From the NCBI RefSeq assembly GCF_000170795.1, contig NZ_ABCM01000010.1, forward strand, positions 124,001 to 188,000: a stretch of 64,000 nt of DNA, in the 5' to 3' direction. Origin of the DNA: Pedobacter sp. BAL39 (GTDB taxonomy: Bacteria; Bacteroidota; Bacteroidia; Sphingobacteriales; Sphingobacteriaceae). The first letter of the stretch is position 1. Each line of letters starts with the position of its first letter. The position numbers were made by a program, and so were the translations under genes. The notes beneath the pieces are model-generated. The model saw nothing but the letters and a program-made list of their open reading frames with translations. It did no database searches and had not been told where the DNA came from. Shown in pieces: positions 28,169 through 36,926 of this stretch.

Positions 28169-29188
28169 TTATCTGTTTATTTTACTATTTGCACCGTTAT
28201 TGATAAAATGGATGACTTCCTCTTCCCTGATCAATGCCCAGTCTCCATGAATACTTTGTTTCAATATGCCGCAGGCTGCTGCCCAGTCGACAATTTCCTG
28301 AGGGTGCAGCCCTTTTGCCATTGCCGCCAGCATTCCACCCGTAAAAGCATCACCGCTGCCCACCTGGTCAGTGATGTAAGGCACCTCATGGACGGCAGAG
28401 TAGAAAAAGTCCCCTTCGTGGGCCAGCGCTGCAGAGTATTCATGTGTCAGTCCTTTTACTTTCCTAAAGCTCATGCCCAATGTTTTGAGGCCCGGCATTT
28501 TTAGCAGCAATTGCTGATAACAATCCTGGAAACGCGCTTCGAAAGAAAGCCCCTCATCAGTTTCAATGCCGAAATATACTTTCACAGCATCAAGATCGGC
28601 GACAGCGATATCGCTGTATGCCAGCAGTGGAGGCATAATTTCCGCAGGCTGTTTTCCGTACTTCCACAGCGTTTTCCTGTAGTTGAAGTCCGAGCATATT
28701 TTAAGTCCCTGTAAACGCGCTGCTTCAATGGCCTCCAGACATGCTTCCGCCGCGCTTTGTGAGAGTGCGGCAGCCACTCCGCTCCAATGAAAAACACTTC
28801 CTCCCTTCAATGCCTTTTCCCAGGAGATCATTCCTTTTTTAAGACTTGCAAAAGAAGAATGAGCACGGTCGTAAATCACTTGGCTGGACCGGACATGGTT
28901 TCCATGTTCGATAAAGTAAAGCGCCATTCTTTCACCACCTTTGATGATCTCAGACGCATCAACTCCGTATTTTCGCAGTTCCTGCAGGGCAAGCAGCGCA
29001 AGGTCATTTTCAGGAATACGGCTCAGGTAACGTGCAGGCACGCCCAACTGCGACAATAACACACTTACGTTCGCCTCTGCGCCTGCAATATTAATCTCCA
29101 GACTTTTAGACTGTATAAACCGCAGCCCTGAAGGTGGATTCATGCGCAGCATCAGCTCGCCAAAACAAATGATCAGGAATGTATCCAT
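28169..29188 (-). CDS. kdgK: PfkB-family sugar kinase, probable 2-keto-3-deoxygluconate kinase
   Basis: 339 aa. Ribokinase/PfkB fold: N-terminal GELMLRMNPPSGLRF and NIAGAEANVSVLLSQLG (signature 1 region), and C-terminal DQVGSGDAFTGGMLA, with the catalytic Asp and the anion hole (signature 2). The adjacent Eda aldolase indicates 2-keto-3-deoxygluconate as substrate (inference from context). The start overlaps the ridA stop by one base (TAATG), so the two are translationally coupled. Confidence 0.87.
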   Translation of the reverse strand: MDTFLIICFGELMLRMNPPSGLRFIQSKSLEINIAGAEANVSVLLSQLGVPARYLSRIPENDLALLALQELRKYGVDASEIIKGGERMALYFIEHGNHVRSSQVIYDRAHSSFASLKKGMISWEKALKGGSVFHWSGVAAALSQSAAEACLEAIEAARLQGLKICSDFNYRKTLWKYGKQPAEIMPPLLAYSDIAVADLDAVKVYFGIETDEGLSFEARFQDCYQQLLLKMPGLKTLGMSFRKVKGLTHEYSAALAHEGDFFYSAVHEVPYITDQVGSGDAFTGGMLAAMAKGLHPQEIVDWAAACGILKQSIHGDWALIREEEVIHFINNGANSKINR

Positions 29189-29661
29189 TATATGTGTAAT
29201 TCAAAAACAGCTTCAACCTCTACAGGTATGTTATCGGGAAGGGAGCCCATACCGACAGCACTGCGTACGCCGATGCCATTTTCATGGCCCCAGACCGCTT
29301 CAAACAGCTCACTGCAGCCATTGATGATGTAAGGATGTCGTAAAAACCGCTCGTTACAGTTTACCATCCCCAATACTTTAATCACCCGCTTTACAGCATT
29401 CAGGCTTCCGAAGTTGGTCACAATGGTAGACAGCATTGTTAGTCCCACCTGTTTTGCAGCAAGCTTACCTTGCTCCATATCCATATCATCGCCAATGCGC
29501 CCGATAATGAGCGACTTATCCGGCCGCACAGGACCATGTCCCGATAAATATAAATATTTACCATCTACAAGAAATGGTTTATATATCCCTAATGGCTCCG
29601 GTGCCGGCGGTAATGTCAACCCCAACTGATCAAATATTTCCTGTGGTGATAACTCCTTCAT
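29188..29661 (-). CDS. ridA: RidA-family enamine/imine deaminase
   Basis: 157 aa, YjgF/YER057c/UK114 fold, slightly long with an extra N-terminal arm. Visible: YLYLSGHGPVRPD, the second half TNFGSLNAVKRVIKVLGMVN, and PVEVEAVFELHI at the end, where the family Glu lies. RidA proteins hydrolyse reactive enamine/imine intermediates released by PLP-dependent dehydratases. Being first in an operon with a PLP dehydratase-fold enzyme is exactly the context expected for that role. Promoter box on the minus strand at 29704-29711. Confidence 0.9.
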   Translation of the reverse strand: MKELSPQEIFDQLGLTLPPAPEPLGIYKPFLVDGKYLYLSGHGPVRPDKSLIIGRIGDDMDMEQGKLAAKQVGLTMLSTIVTNFGSLNAVKRVIKVLGMVNCNERFLRHPYIINGCSELFEAVWGHENGIGVRSAVGMGSLPDNIPVEVEAVFELHI

Positions 29662-29703
29662 GCAATTATATTTTTGACTTTAACTAAATTAGACATTGTT
29701 TTC

Positions 29704-29795
29704 CAAATATATCATTGTTTACGATTATCTGCATATTTTTTGCATAAATAAATTGCAAAAAATATGCAATTTATAAACAAACAATGATATATTTG
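29704..29795. promoter_or_regulatory. Nested palindromic divergent promoter/operator of the ridA operon and gntP
   Basis: The outer inverted repeat CAAATATATCATTGTTT (29704-29720) and its perfect complement (29779-29795) ends on each side in TATATTTG, which fits the TAnnTTTG -7 box and points outward to ridA and to gntP. The inner inverted repeat TGCATATTTTTTGCA (29730-29744) and TGCAAAAAATATGCA (29754-29768) has the same centre (about 29749). One dimeric or tetrameric regulator could control both promoters symmetrically. No regulator gene lies adjacent. Confidence 0.8.
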
Positions 29796-29844
29796 ATTGT
29801 AACGGAACCACACCGCACCTAACCAACCAAAAACCACCGACGAT

Positions 29845-31161
29845 ATGACCATCCTCATTGTATTATCATCCATCATTCTCCTTGTTTTACTGATTACCTG
29901 GGGCAAAGTGAATCCCTTTGTTGCGTTTTTGATTACTGCCATCGCCGCTGGAGTATGTCTGGGCATCCCTTTAGGTGAAATCACCAAGTCCGTTCAAAAG
30001 GGAATGGGTGATATCCTGGGATCATTGGTGTCTATCATTGTCTTTGGCGCCATGCTTGGGAAGCTGGTCGCCGAGAGCGGTGCCGCGCAAAAAATTGCCA
30101 TGGTGATGATGAAGTTATTCGGCCAGAAGAACATCCAATGGGGAATGGTGCTCACCGGATTTATCGTCGGCATCCCCCTGTTTTACAACGTTGGTTTTGT
30201 GCTGATGATTCCTCTGATTTTTTCTGTCGTTTATAAGTATAAGCTACCTGCCATCTATATTGGTCTGCCCATGCTGTCTGCACTATCGGTGACCCATGGC
30301 TTCCTTCCCCCCCATCCATCGCCGGCAGCATTGGTACTACAGTTCAACGCCAATATGGGCCTGACCATGATTTATGGAATTTCCCTAGCCATACCGGCCA
30401 TCATGATTGCCGGACCATTGTATACCAAAACGCTGAAGCAGATTGTATCTGTACCACTCCAATCCTTTCAATCCGCTGACTTGCCGGAAGAAAATTTACC
30501 AGGCACCCTGAACAGCCTTTTGTCGGCATTATTGCCTGTAATCCTACTCAGTATCACTGCAATCTACCCATATGTATTCCCGGCTACATCCGCCGGTGCT
30601 GCGGCAGTCTCTGCGTTCATTGCCGAGCCCACGATTGTCATGCTCATCACCTTGCTGGTAACTACATACACCCTGGGCATTAAAATGGGTAAAAGTATGG
30701 TTTCTATCATGAACATCTACGGCTCAGCAGTAAAAGATGTAGCCATGATCCTGTTGATCATTGCAGGCTCCGGGGCATTGAAACAAGTGCTTTCAGACAG
30801 TGGCGTGAGCGGCGACATTGCCAGCGCACTGCAGGGGCTGAATTATGAACCCTTATTTTTGGGATGGCTGATTGCCGCCATCATCCGCGTTTGTGTTGGC
30901 TCGGCAACGGTGGCAGGATTAACAGCAGCTGGCATCATTGCGCCAGTAATGATGCAAGCCCACACCAACCCTAACCTGATGGTCTTATCAATTGGAGCGG
31001 GCAGTCTGATGTTTTCTCATGTCAATGACCCAGGCTTCTGGATGTTCAAAGAGTACTTCAACATCAGCGTAAAAGAAACCATCCTCTCCTGGTCGATGAT
31101 GGAAACCCTGGTAGCAGTTGTTGGATTACTGGGCGTATTGTTACTGAATATGGTTATCTAG
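29845..31161 (+). CDS. gntP: GntP-family gluconate/D-serine-type permease
   Basis: 438 aa with about 12-14 membrane segments. Family features: GKVNPFVAFLITAIAAG at the N-terminus, IVFGAMLGKLVAESGAAQKI, PLFYNVGFVLMIPLIF, THGFLPPHPSPAALV, VGSATVAGLTAAGI and a C-terminal LMFSHVNDPGFWMFKEY. GntP/DsdX carriers import gluconate-like sugar acids or D-serine with protons. Divergent from the ridA operon across a shared palindromic promoter, so it should supply the operon's substrate: D-glucosaminate would combine the gluconate backbone with an amino group. D-serine or gluconate remain possible. Confidence 0.9.
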   Translation: MTILIVLSSIILLVLLITWGKVNPFVAFLITAIAAGVCLGIPLGEITKSVQKGMGDILGSLVSIIVFGAMLGKLVAESGAAQKIAMVMMKLFGQKNIQWGMVLTGFIVGIPLFYNVGFVLMIPLIFSVVYKYKLPAIYIGLPMLSALSVTHGFLPPHPSPAALVLQFNANMGLTMIYGISLAIPAIMIAGPLYTKTLKQIVSVPLQSFQSADLPEENLPGTLNSLLSALLPVILLSITAIYPYVFPATSAGAAAVSAFIAEPTIVMLITLLVTTYTLGIKMGKSMVSIMNIYGSAVKDVAMILLIIAGSGALKQVLSDSGVSGDIASALQGLNYEPLFLGWLIAAIIRVCVGSATVAGLTAAGIIAPVMMQAHTNPNLMVLSIGAGSLMFSHVNDPGFWMFKEYFNISVKETILSWSMMETLVAVVGLLGVLLLNMVI

Positions 31162-31320
31162 TTGCGCTGAAGCTATTCCCTACTGTCCAACAGCAATAAT
31201 TTGAACGTGTATTATGCGCTGTAGCCCTGTAAAAGTAATGTGCATCATCATGATTATAAAGTTAACCAGGCTGTTAAATTCCGGAATTTTAACTATCTTG
31301 TTGACACCAAATTATAAACT

Positions 31321-31575
31321 ATGACAACGAAGACCACCAATATGCAGATACAGGTTTTTGACGGGGATTTCTGGAAAGGATCATTGATCAGGGAATTACT
31401 TCAGGATCACAACATCTATGCAGCTATGACTGATGAACACATGAGCAGCATTGACCCCGCAATATTAGGCACACAGCTTGTCAACCAGGTAGCCCTTGTG
31501 GTGTCGCAGGAAAATTATGAACAGGCCAGAAGTCTAATTGAAGAATTCAACAACGCGGCCCCTGAAGCCTCATAA
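31321..31575 (+). CDS. DUF2007 small protein
   Basis: 84 aa. Short alpha/beta protein with the DUF2007 pattern: QIQVFDGDFWKGSLIRELLQ, then a central variable part, then VALVVSQENYEQARSLIEEF. Members resemble PII-like or ferredoxin-like small signal proteins and have no established role. Own gene, between gntP and the lycopene cyclase. Confidence 0.8.
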   Translation: MTTKTTNMQIQVFDGDFWKGSLIRELLQDHNIYAAMTDEHMSSIDPAILGTQLVNQVALVVSQENYEQARSLIEEFNNAAPEAS

Positions 31576-31624
31576 GATCTTTTATTTTTGTTTAGCTTTG
31601 GTGGTTTAGATTGTTATCTACTCC

Positions 31625-32779
31625 ATGGCTACCAACACATACGACATCATTATTTCCGGATCCGGGATTGCCGGCCTGAGCCTGCTTTACAGGGCAATGA
31701 AAGCAGACCTCTGGGTTGGGAAACGTATTGTGGTAGTCGACAACAACCTCAAACAACAAAACGACAAGACCATCTCCTTCTGGAAGAAAAAAGCGACAGC
31801 TTTTGACCATATTATCCATTCCAGCTGGACCGACATTTCGTTTTACAGCAATCCAGGAGAAAAAATAAAACTGGATGCCGGGCCATACACTTACCATAGC
31901 ATCCGCAGCATCGATTTCTACCATGAATGCCTGACCTATTTAAAGCAGTTCCCTAACATTACCTTTCTTCAGGCCGTCATCAGATCGGTCAGCAGTGATG
32001 GAGCGCAATGCATCATGGAAACAGATAAAGTCCGGTTGACATCACGGTACCTGTTTAATTCCATATACACAACTCCGGAATTAAGAGCTGGCGACCAATA
32101 TTTCCTGCAACATTTTAAAGGGCTGAAAATAAAAATCGATAAACCTATTATTCCTGTCAATGAGGCTTACCTGATGGACTATCGCACCTCCCAGGAGCAC
32201 GGCACGACTTTCTTCTACACCTTACCGCTTGCAGAAAACGAACTTTTTGTAGAGTATACCATATTTTCCAAGACACTGCTCCAACCCCATCAGTATGATG
32301 AAAAGATAAGCAGGTACCTTCACGAAGTATTGAACATCGATGCTTATGAAATACTGGAAGAAGAATTTGGCGTGATCCCCATGACCAATCACCAGTTTGT
32401 AAGGAAGAATGGAAATGTGATGAACATTGGCAGCATCGGCGGTGATACCCGCGCATCTACAGGTTATACCTTTATGAATGTCCAGAAAGTGATCGATCAG
32501 ATATTACGAACCTACAAAACCAAAGGCCACCCCTTTTTTGCAGACGAACCAATAGGGATTAAAGAAAGTTTATACGATTCAACGCTACTGAATGTGCTCG
32601 ACAGCAAAAGTTACGAGGGGCATCAACTGTTCACAGACCTTTTCCAGGGAACGAAGGCTAAATATGTATTTGCGTTTCTCGATGCAGAATCGAATATCCT
32701 GAATGACTTTCGCATCATGAAAAGCCTGAGGACCTTTCCTTTCCTCAAAGCTTTTCTGAAATCGCTGGCCAGGAGATAA
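31625..32779 (+). CDS. crtY: Lycopene beta-cyclase (CrtY type)
   Basis: 384 aa flavoprotein-like cyclase. The N-terminal dinucleotide-binding motif ISGSGIAGLSLLYRA, IRSIDFYHECLTYL, DYRTSQEHGTTFFYTLPL, an FVEYTIFS segment, and the C-terminal GNVMNIGSIGGDTRASTGYTF match lycopene cyclases of the CrtY/CrtL family. It forms beta-rings on lycopene at the membrane, for carotenoids such as zeaxanthin in Bacteroidota. No other carotenoid gene is in the window, so it is a solitary pathway gene here. Its stop abuts the convergent gene's stop with no gap. Confidence 0.85.
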   Translation: MATNTYDIIISGSGIAGLSLLYRAMKADLWVGKRIVVVDNNLKQQNDKTISFWKKKATAFDHIIHSSWTDISFYSNPGEKIKLDAGPYTYHSIRSIDFYHECLTYLKQFPNITFLQAVIRSVSSDGAQCIMETDKVRLTSRYLFNSIYTTPELRAGDQYFLQHFKGLKIKIDKPIIPVNEAYLMDYRTSQEHGTTFFYTLPLAENELFVEYTIFSKTLLQPHQYDEKISRYLHEVLNIDAYEILEEEFGVIPMTNHQFVRKNGNVMNIGSIGGDTRASTGYTFMNVQKVIDQILRTYKTKGHPFFADEPIGIKESLYDSTLLNVLDSKSYEGHQLFTDLFQGTKAKYVFAFLDAESNILNDFRIMKSLRTFPFLKAFLKSLARR

Positions 32780-33466
32780 CTATCCTTTTAATGAGCTGAG
32801 ACGAAGGCCGTCGAACAAAGCAGTAATGGTTTGCCCCTCTTGAATACCCTTCAAATGATCCCCGTCCTCAGTCACAGTATACCCCTTAAGAATAAGGTAG
32901 CTCCTCAGTGCATTTCTATGATCCATTCCGTAATTGGAAATCAGTTGAGGAAAAAAGGTTAAAATCCGAAGATGATCATTGTGTTCCAAATCATCTATAA
33001 GGGGAGACTTAACAGTAAGTAGCATTGTGCCCGCCCCATAGTCTGCAAGATAGTAACCACTGGCATCAAACATCCCCGACGCGATCATTCCAAAGAGATG
33101 AAGTTCTTCCTTATCTGCATCAAAGCCACCCTCAGTAAACAGCTTGATCCCATGCTCTGCCCCATATTTTTTCATCAACTCTGCATGTTCCAGCAAGGCG
33201 GGAGGAATGCTGGCTTGTGTATTCGCCCATGACCAGAGCCATGTTTCCGCAGAATGAGAAAACGATCCTATGATCTGAACAGGCAGGACAATATCCTCTC
33301 CAAAAATGATCTGTCCATTGTTAATGTCCACTTTCCAGTTCTGCTCACCGATCACACTTGCCAAAGCTGATTGTTTTTCAAAAGCGATGCCCCCAAACTG
33401 TTCTATCAATTCCTGTTCCGTCTTACCAGGCATCAGGGCCGCACGTTGCGCTGCGTTATTTTCCAT
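32780..33466 (-). CDS. DUF6882 protein
   Basis: 228 aa, cytoplasmic by appearance. Contains SFSHSAETWLWSWANTQA, typical of the DUF6882 family, and TFFPQLISNYGMDHRNALRS. No catalytic motif is visible and the function is unknown. Convergent and directly abutting the lycopene cyclase. Confidence 0.7.
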   Translation of the reverse strand: MENNAAQRAALMPGKTEQELIEQFGGIAFEKQSALASVIGEQNWKVDINNGQIIFGEDIVLPVQIIGSFSHSAETWLWSWANTQASIPPALLEHAELMKKYGAEHGIKLFTEGGFDADKEELHLFGMIASGMFDASGYYLADYGAGTMLLTVKSPLIDDLEHNDHLRILTFFPQLISNYGMDHRNALRSYLILKGYTVTEDGDHLKGIQEGQTITALFDGLRLSSLKG

Positions 33467-33593
33467 ATAAATTGTAGCTGTGTATGTAAATGGCTAAGAT
33501 CGCTTTTATTTTTTTAAAGGGAAATTCCGATTGTTTTTCTTCTTATATTCCGTTATTCTACTGCCTTATAAAATATATAATCCATCGTTCGGA

Positions 33594-34577
33594 TTAACCT
33601 GGATCATGATCCAGCTCAAATTTCAGTCTGTCCTGATCTATCAGTCGTCTGAGCTCAGCCTCATCTGGCAGATACAGGCGGTATTTACTAGCGAAAAGAT
33701 GTTCATTTTCTGCTAGAACTGAGTATTTCACCACAGTCTCATTCTTTTCAGTACAAAGAATAATCCCAATTGTGGGTTGATCATCCGCACCTTTCTTTAA
33801 GTCATTGTACATACGGACATACATATCCATTTGCCCGACAGCACCAGGAGTCAGCTCACCTATTTTCAGATCTATCAGCACAAAACATTTGAGATAATAA
33901 TTGTAGAAAACAAGGTCAATATAGAAGTCGGCCGTTTCAGTTGCCATTCTTTGCTGTCTGGCCACAAAAGCAAAACCCTTACCCATTTCCATCAGAAATT
34001 GCTGAAGATGAGTGATCAGCGCCGTTTCCAATTTATTTTCTGAAGTACTCGTATCCACAGGCAAACCAAGGAATTCGAAAATAAACGGATCTTTAATCAA
34101 TTCCTCAGGATGCAGTGGCTTTCCTGGGTTTAGAACCCTTCCAACGTATTGTGTCCGGATGTTGCGTTGCAGTGTACGTGTGTCCCATGCGCCTTCAATA
34201 GCATACTTGACATAATGCAGCCTCAATGAATCGGTTTCAAGACGACTGATGATGCGATAATGGGTCCAGCTCAATTCGGTACGCAATGCGTTCCAAATTG
34301 GAAATGCAATGTAAAATGCCCTGATGTTATTCAGGTTACGCTCATCAAAGCCCTTTCCAAATTGAAGGGTCAATTTGACGGCAAGCGTTTTCAGTACCGC
34401 CTTACCGTAAGCTGCTTTAAGACTACCTTGTTGTTCATCATCTACAATCAACTTACCAATCTCCCAATACATCTGGAGCAAAATAGCATTGTTACTTTGG
34501 TAGGCACGTTTCCTGGCATCAACTACGATATCAGCAATACGGTTAAATAGTGCAGTCTGTTCTCTTAGATCGTTCAT
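33594..34577 (-). CDS. DUF1016/YhcG family PDDEXK nuclease-fold protein
   Basis: 327 aa. N-terminal DUF1016 helical domain (LLQMYWEIGKLIV, FGKGFDERNLNNIRAFY, SWTHYRIISRLE) and C-terminal PDDEXK-like core (FAFVARQQRM, then DFYIDLVFYNYYLKCFVLIDLKIG with Asp and an Asp-x-Lys pair, and GIILCTEKNE). Members are found with restriction systems and mobile islands, and are predicted nucleases of uncertain role. It stands alone here. The end of the gene includes a perfect 16-bp palindrome CTGGATCATGATCCAG (33599-33614), probably incidental. Confidence 0.85.
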   Translation of the reverse strand: MNDLREQTALFNRIADIVVDARKRAYQSNNAILLQMYWEIGKLIVDDEQQGSLKAAYGKAVLKTLAVKLTLQFGKGFDERNLNNIRAFYIAFPIWNALRTELSWTHYRIISRLETDSLRLHYVKYAIEGAWDTRTLQRNIRTQYVGRVLNPGKPLHPEELIKDPFIFEFLGLPVDTSTSENKLETALITHLQQFLMEMGKGFAFVARQQRMATETADFYIDLVFYNYYLKCFVLIDLKIGELTPGAVGQMDMYVRMYNDLKKGADDQPTIGIILCTEKNETVVKYSVLAENEHLFASKYRLYLPDEAELRRLIDQDRLKFELDHDPG

Positions 34578-34663
34578 AAAATTACATTTACACCGATCCT
34601 ACAGCTATTTAATTATTTAATGGTAATATTTTAGAAATAATAAACGGAATTGATCATCCAGCT

Positions 34664-35194
34664 TTAAAATAGCTTCAACCCTATTGCAAAATTCAATGAA
34701 GAAAAGTCCATTTTTGTTGACTTATCCCTATCAAACACATGAACATAAGCTACCTTAGCCATCCATCGCTGATTTCTTGAAAGAAACAAACCCATGCCAG
34801 GCTTAACGCCCATCAAGATCTGGTCATTTATAAAAGCCGGCCCCGCCAGAAAAGAAACAAAAACCTGAGATACGGGCTGATAGGTAAGCCCTCCAAATAA
34901 GTTCGTATGACCACTTATGGCTTCAGCATGTCCTCCATCTTCGTCCAGTCTTAACACCTTATCATCTTCAAGGTATAGATAAGAGCCAAACTCAACTGTT
35001 GGACGGAAACGGGTCCCGATATCCAGAGCGGACTGAACACCCAAACCTATCGCCCAGGCATTATTGCTTTTCGTACGATCTCTTAAAGTCTTATTGTAGT
35101 CGCTCAAGATATAAAGCGATAGTTTTTTTGAACTCTGTCCGTATGCTGATACCATACAGATGAGGAGTAAAAAAGTAAATAGTCTGATTCTCAT
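34664..35194 (-). CDS. Secreted outer-membrane beta-barrel-like protein
   Basis: 176 aa from ATG 35194, chosen because it starts directly at a signal peptide (MRIRLFTFLLLICMVSAYGQ). The mature part alternates aromatic and small residues, as small 8-strand outer-membrane barrels do (AIGLGVQSALDIGTRF, FGSYLYLEDDKVL, FVSFLAGPAFIND), ending FAIGLKLF with a C-terminal Phe. Function unknown. Confidence 0.65.
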   Translation of the reverse strand: MRIRLFTFLLLICMVSAYGQSSKKLSLYILSDYNKTLRDRTKSNNAWAIGLGVQSALDIGTRFRPTVEFGSYLYLEDDKVLRLDEDGGHAEAISGHTNLFGGLTYQPVSQVFVSFLAGPAFINDQILMGVKPGMGLFLSRNQRWMAKVAYVHVFDRDKSTKMDFSSLNFAIGLKLF

Positions 35195-35306
35195 AAGCGT
35201 TATCATTTCCACATCAAATATAGAAATCTCATGAAATTCAAGAACGAAATGCATTCCTTTTTTCCAGGCAATACATTTCGTTTAAAACAGCTCAAAAATT
35301 CAGCGA

Positions 35307-36086
35307 TCAGAAGACACTTACCACCAGTTGCAATGCTGCATATTTTTGTTCAGGATTAAACATTGCAGTAGCAGCAACAGGCATTTTGTAATTGAACATT
35401 TTCAGGTCTTTATTAAATGTGAAACCGGCATTGACGATATTCGGTTTTGAACCATAGAAATGCTCCTGCCTGCCGAAAGCAAAACCACCACCGGCAAAGA
35501 TATGCAGATTGGCATCCCCCTCTTTCCAGAGCCTATAATCCAACACCACGTAATTCGAGTAACTATTTGCGACATCGCCATTGCTCTTTGTATGAAAATC
35601 ACGACCAGCAACAATAGTGCTCCAGCTGATAGTCAATGGCAGCTTTTCGCCGAAATTATAACCAGCGGTGACGTCAATAAAATGGGAGGTACTGCGTGGA
35701 TTATAGTTAAACACATCTGCATCAGGGAAGTCGGTAAAGTTATTGATGTCCCATACAGAGAAGTTAAACCCGTTTTTCTGATAACTGATGTAATAATCGA
35801 ACTCTTTGTAGTCGCCTGTAAAACCTGCACCGCCCCACACACCTACCGACAAACTTCCGTCGCGGGTAGTATAATGTAAGTCAACGTTACTGATGGGGCT
35901 GTTGGATACTTTAAAGCCACGCCATAAATAAAGGTTCCTCAGCTGCAGCGTTGCGTCAAAAGGTTTGTATTTTTTTTCTGCGGCAGTAGTATCTGTCTTC
36001 AGGCGTAACGTATCCTGCGCAAAAGATTTCAGGCAAAGGCATAGCCCAAGTACGGCCAGCAGGCCGCCTTTTATAATGAGTTTCAT
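35307..36086 (-). CDS. Outer-membrane beta-barrel protein, unknown
   Basis: 259 aa. Signal peptide MKLIIKGGLLAVLGLCLCLK...FAQ, then strands typical of a barrel (LQLRNLYLWRGFKV, SVGVWGGAGFTGDYKE, VDLHYTTRDGSL) and a C-terminal ALQLVVSVF ending in Phe. Similar proteins accompany transporter or carbohydrate genes; here it lies 85 bp downstream of glpF behind a terminator-like hairpin, so a glycerol link is not shown. Confidence 0.7.
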   Translation of the reverse strand: MKLIIKGGLLAVLGLCLCLKSFAQDTLRLKTDTTAAEKKYKPFDATLQLRNLYLWRGFKVSNSPISNVDLHYTTRDGSLSVGVWGGAGFTGDYKEFDYYISYQKNGFNFSVWDINNFTDFPDADVFNYNPRSTSHFIDVTAGYNFGEKLPLTISWSTIVAGRDFHTKSNGDVANSYSNYVVLDYRLWKEGDANLHIFAGGGFAFGRQEHFYGSKPNIVNAGFTFNKDLKMFNYKMPVAATAMFNPEQKYAALQLVVSVF

Positions 36087-36131
36087 GACGAGTTATTTTA
36101 AGTCAATAATCAAATTGAATGTTAAGATTAA

Positions 36132-36166
36132 TCCCCATCACTGTGAACCAACACAGATGACGGGGA
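36132..36166 (-). terminator. Terminator-like hairpin after glpF
   Basis: TCCCC (36132-36136), TCA and CTGTG pair with CACAG, TGA and GGGGA (to 36166), with one mismatch and one bulge. ATTAATCTTAAC follows on the minus strand. A likely end of the glp operon transcript. Confidence 0.5.
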
Positions 36167-36171
36167 ATTAT

Positions 36172-36903
36172 TTAAGCCTGTAGGTTCAGAAAGAGAAAGG
36201 CTGCGATGGCAGCGCCAACAATTGGCCCGAGGATAGGTATCCAGGCATAAGCCCAATCGCTAGTTCCCTTGCCTTTGATCGGCAGCAGTGCATGGACAAT
36301 TCTCGGTGCCAGGTCTCTTGCCGGATTGATGGCATAACCTGTTGTGCCGCCAAGAGAAAGGCCAATTACCCATACCAGAAAGGCTACTGGCAAGGCACCT
36401 ACCGCGCCGAGACCAATTGGCGATTTTGTAGGGATGATCTCCGCACCAGTGGTGTAAAGAATGGTCAGCAACAGCACAAATGCGCCGATGATTTCACTGG
36501 AGATATTGGAAGTGTAATTACGCACAGCAGGACCGGTACAAAAAACACTCAGGATTGCACCCGGGTTATTGGTTCTTCCAAAATGATCTTTATACATAAC
36601 GTAGACCAGGAAGGCCCCCATACCGGCACCAATAAGTTGCGCGCCGATGTAAGGCAATACGCTTGCCCAGGCAAACTTGCCCGCAATGGCTAGCGCTACA
36701 GTGACTGCAGGGTTCAGGTGAGCGCCGCTGTAAGGACCAGCAACGGTGACACCGACGAATACGGCGAGCCCCCAGGCAGTGGTGATGACCATCCAGCCAC
36801 TGTTATTTCCTTTGGTATCGTTTAAAAGGACGTTGGCTACGACGCCATCGCCAAGAAGGATCATGAGCATAGTGCCGATTAATTCGGCGATGAAAGGTGA
36901 CAT
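36172..36903 (-). CDS. glpF: Glycerol facilitator (MIP/aquaporin family)
   Basis: 243 aa, six helices with both half-helix motifs: HLNPAVTV (first NPA) and AINPARDLAPR (second NPA, with the Arg-Asp of the aquaglyceroporin filter). It lets glycerol diffuse across the inner membrane, trapped as glycerol-3-phosphate by GlpK, whose gene ends 23 bp upstream. The Asp after the second NPA (NPARD) supports the glycerol type over a water channel. Confidence 0.93.
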   Translation of the reverse strand: MSPFIAELIGTMLMILLGDGVVANVLLNDTKGNNSGWMVITTAWGLAVFVGVTVAGPYSGAHLNPAVTVALAIAGKFAWASVLPYIGAQLIGAGMGAFLVYVMYKDHFGRTNNPGAILSVFCTGPAVRNYTSNISSEIIGAFVLLLTILYTTGAEIIPTKSPIGLGAVGALPVAFLVWVIGLSLGGTTGYAINPARDLAPRIVHALLPIKGKGTSDWAYAWIPILGPIVGAAIAAFLFLNLQA

Positions 36904-36926
36904 GACTAAAGAATTTAAGTTAACAA

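Noticed and set aside
33599..33614. Perfect 16-bp palindrome CTGGATCATGATCCAG as a regulatory site
   Set aside because: It lies inside the coding end of the DUF1016 gene and encodes part of its C-terminus; likely incidental.
33594..34577. DUF1016 protein as part of a defence island
   Set aside because: No restriction, toxin or other defence gene is adjacent in the window.
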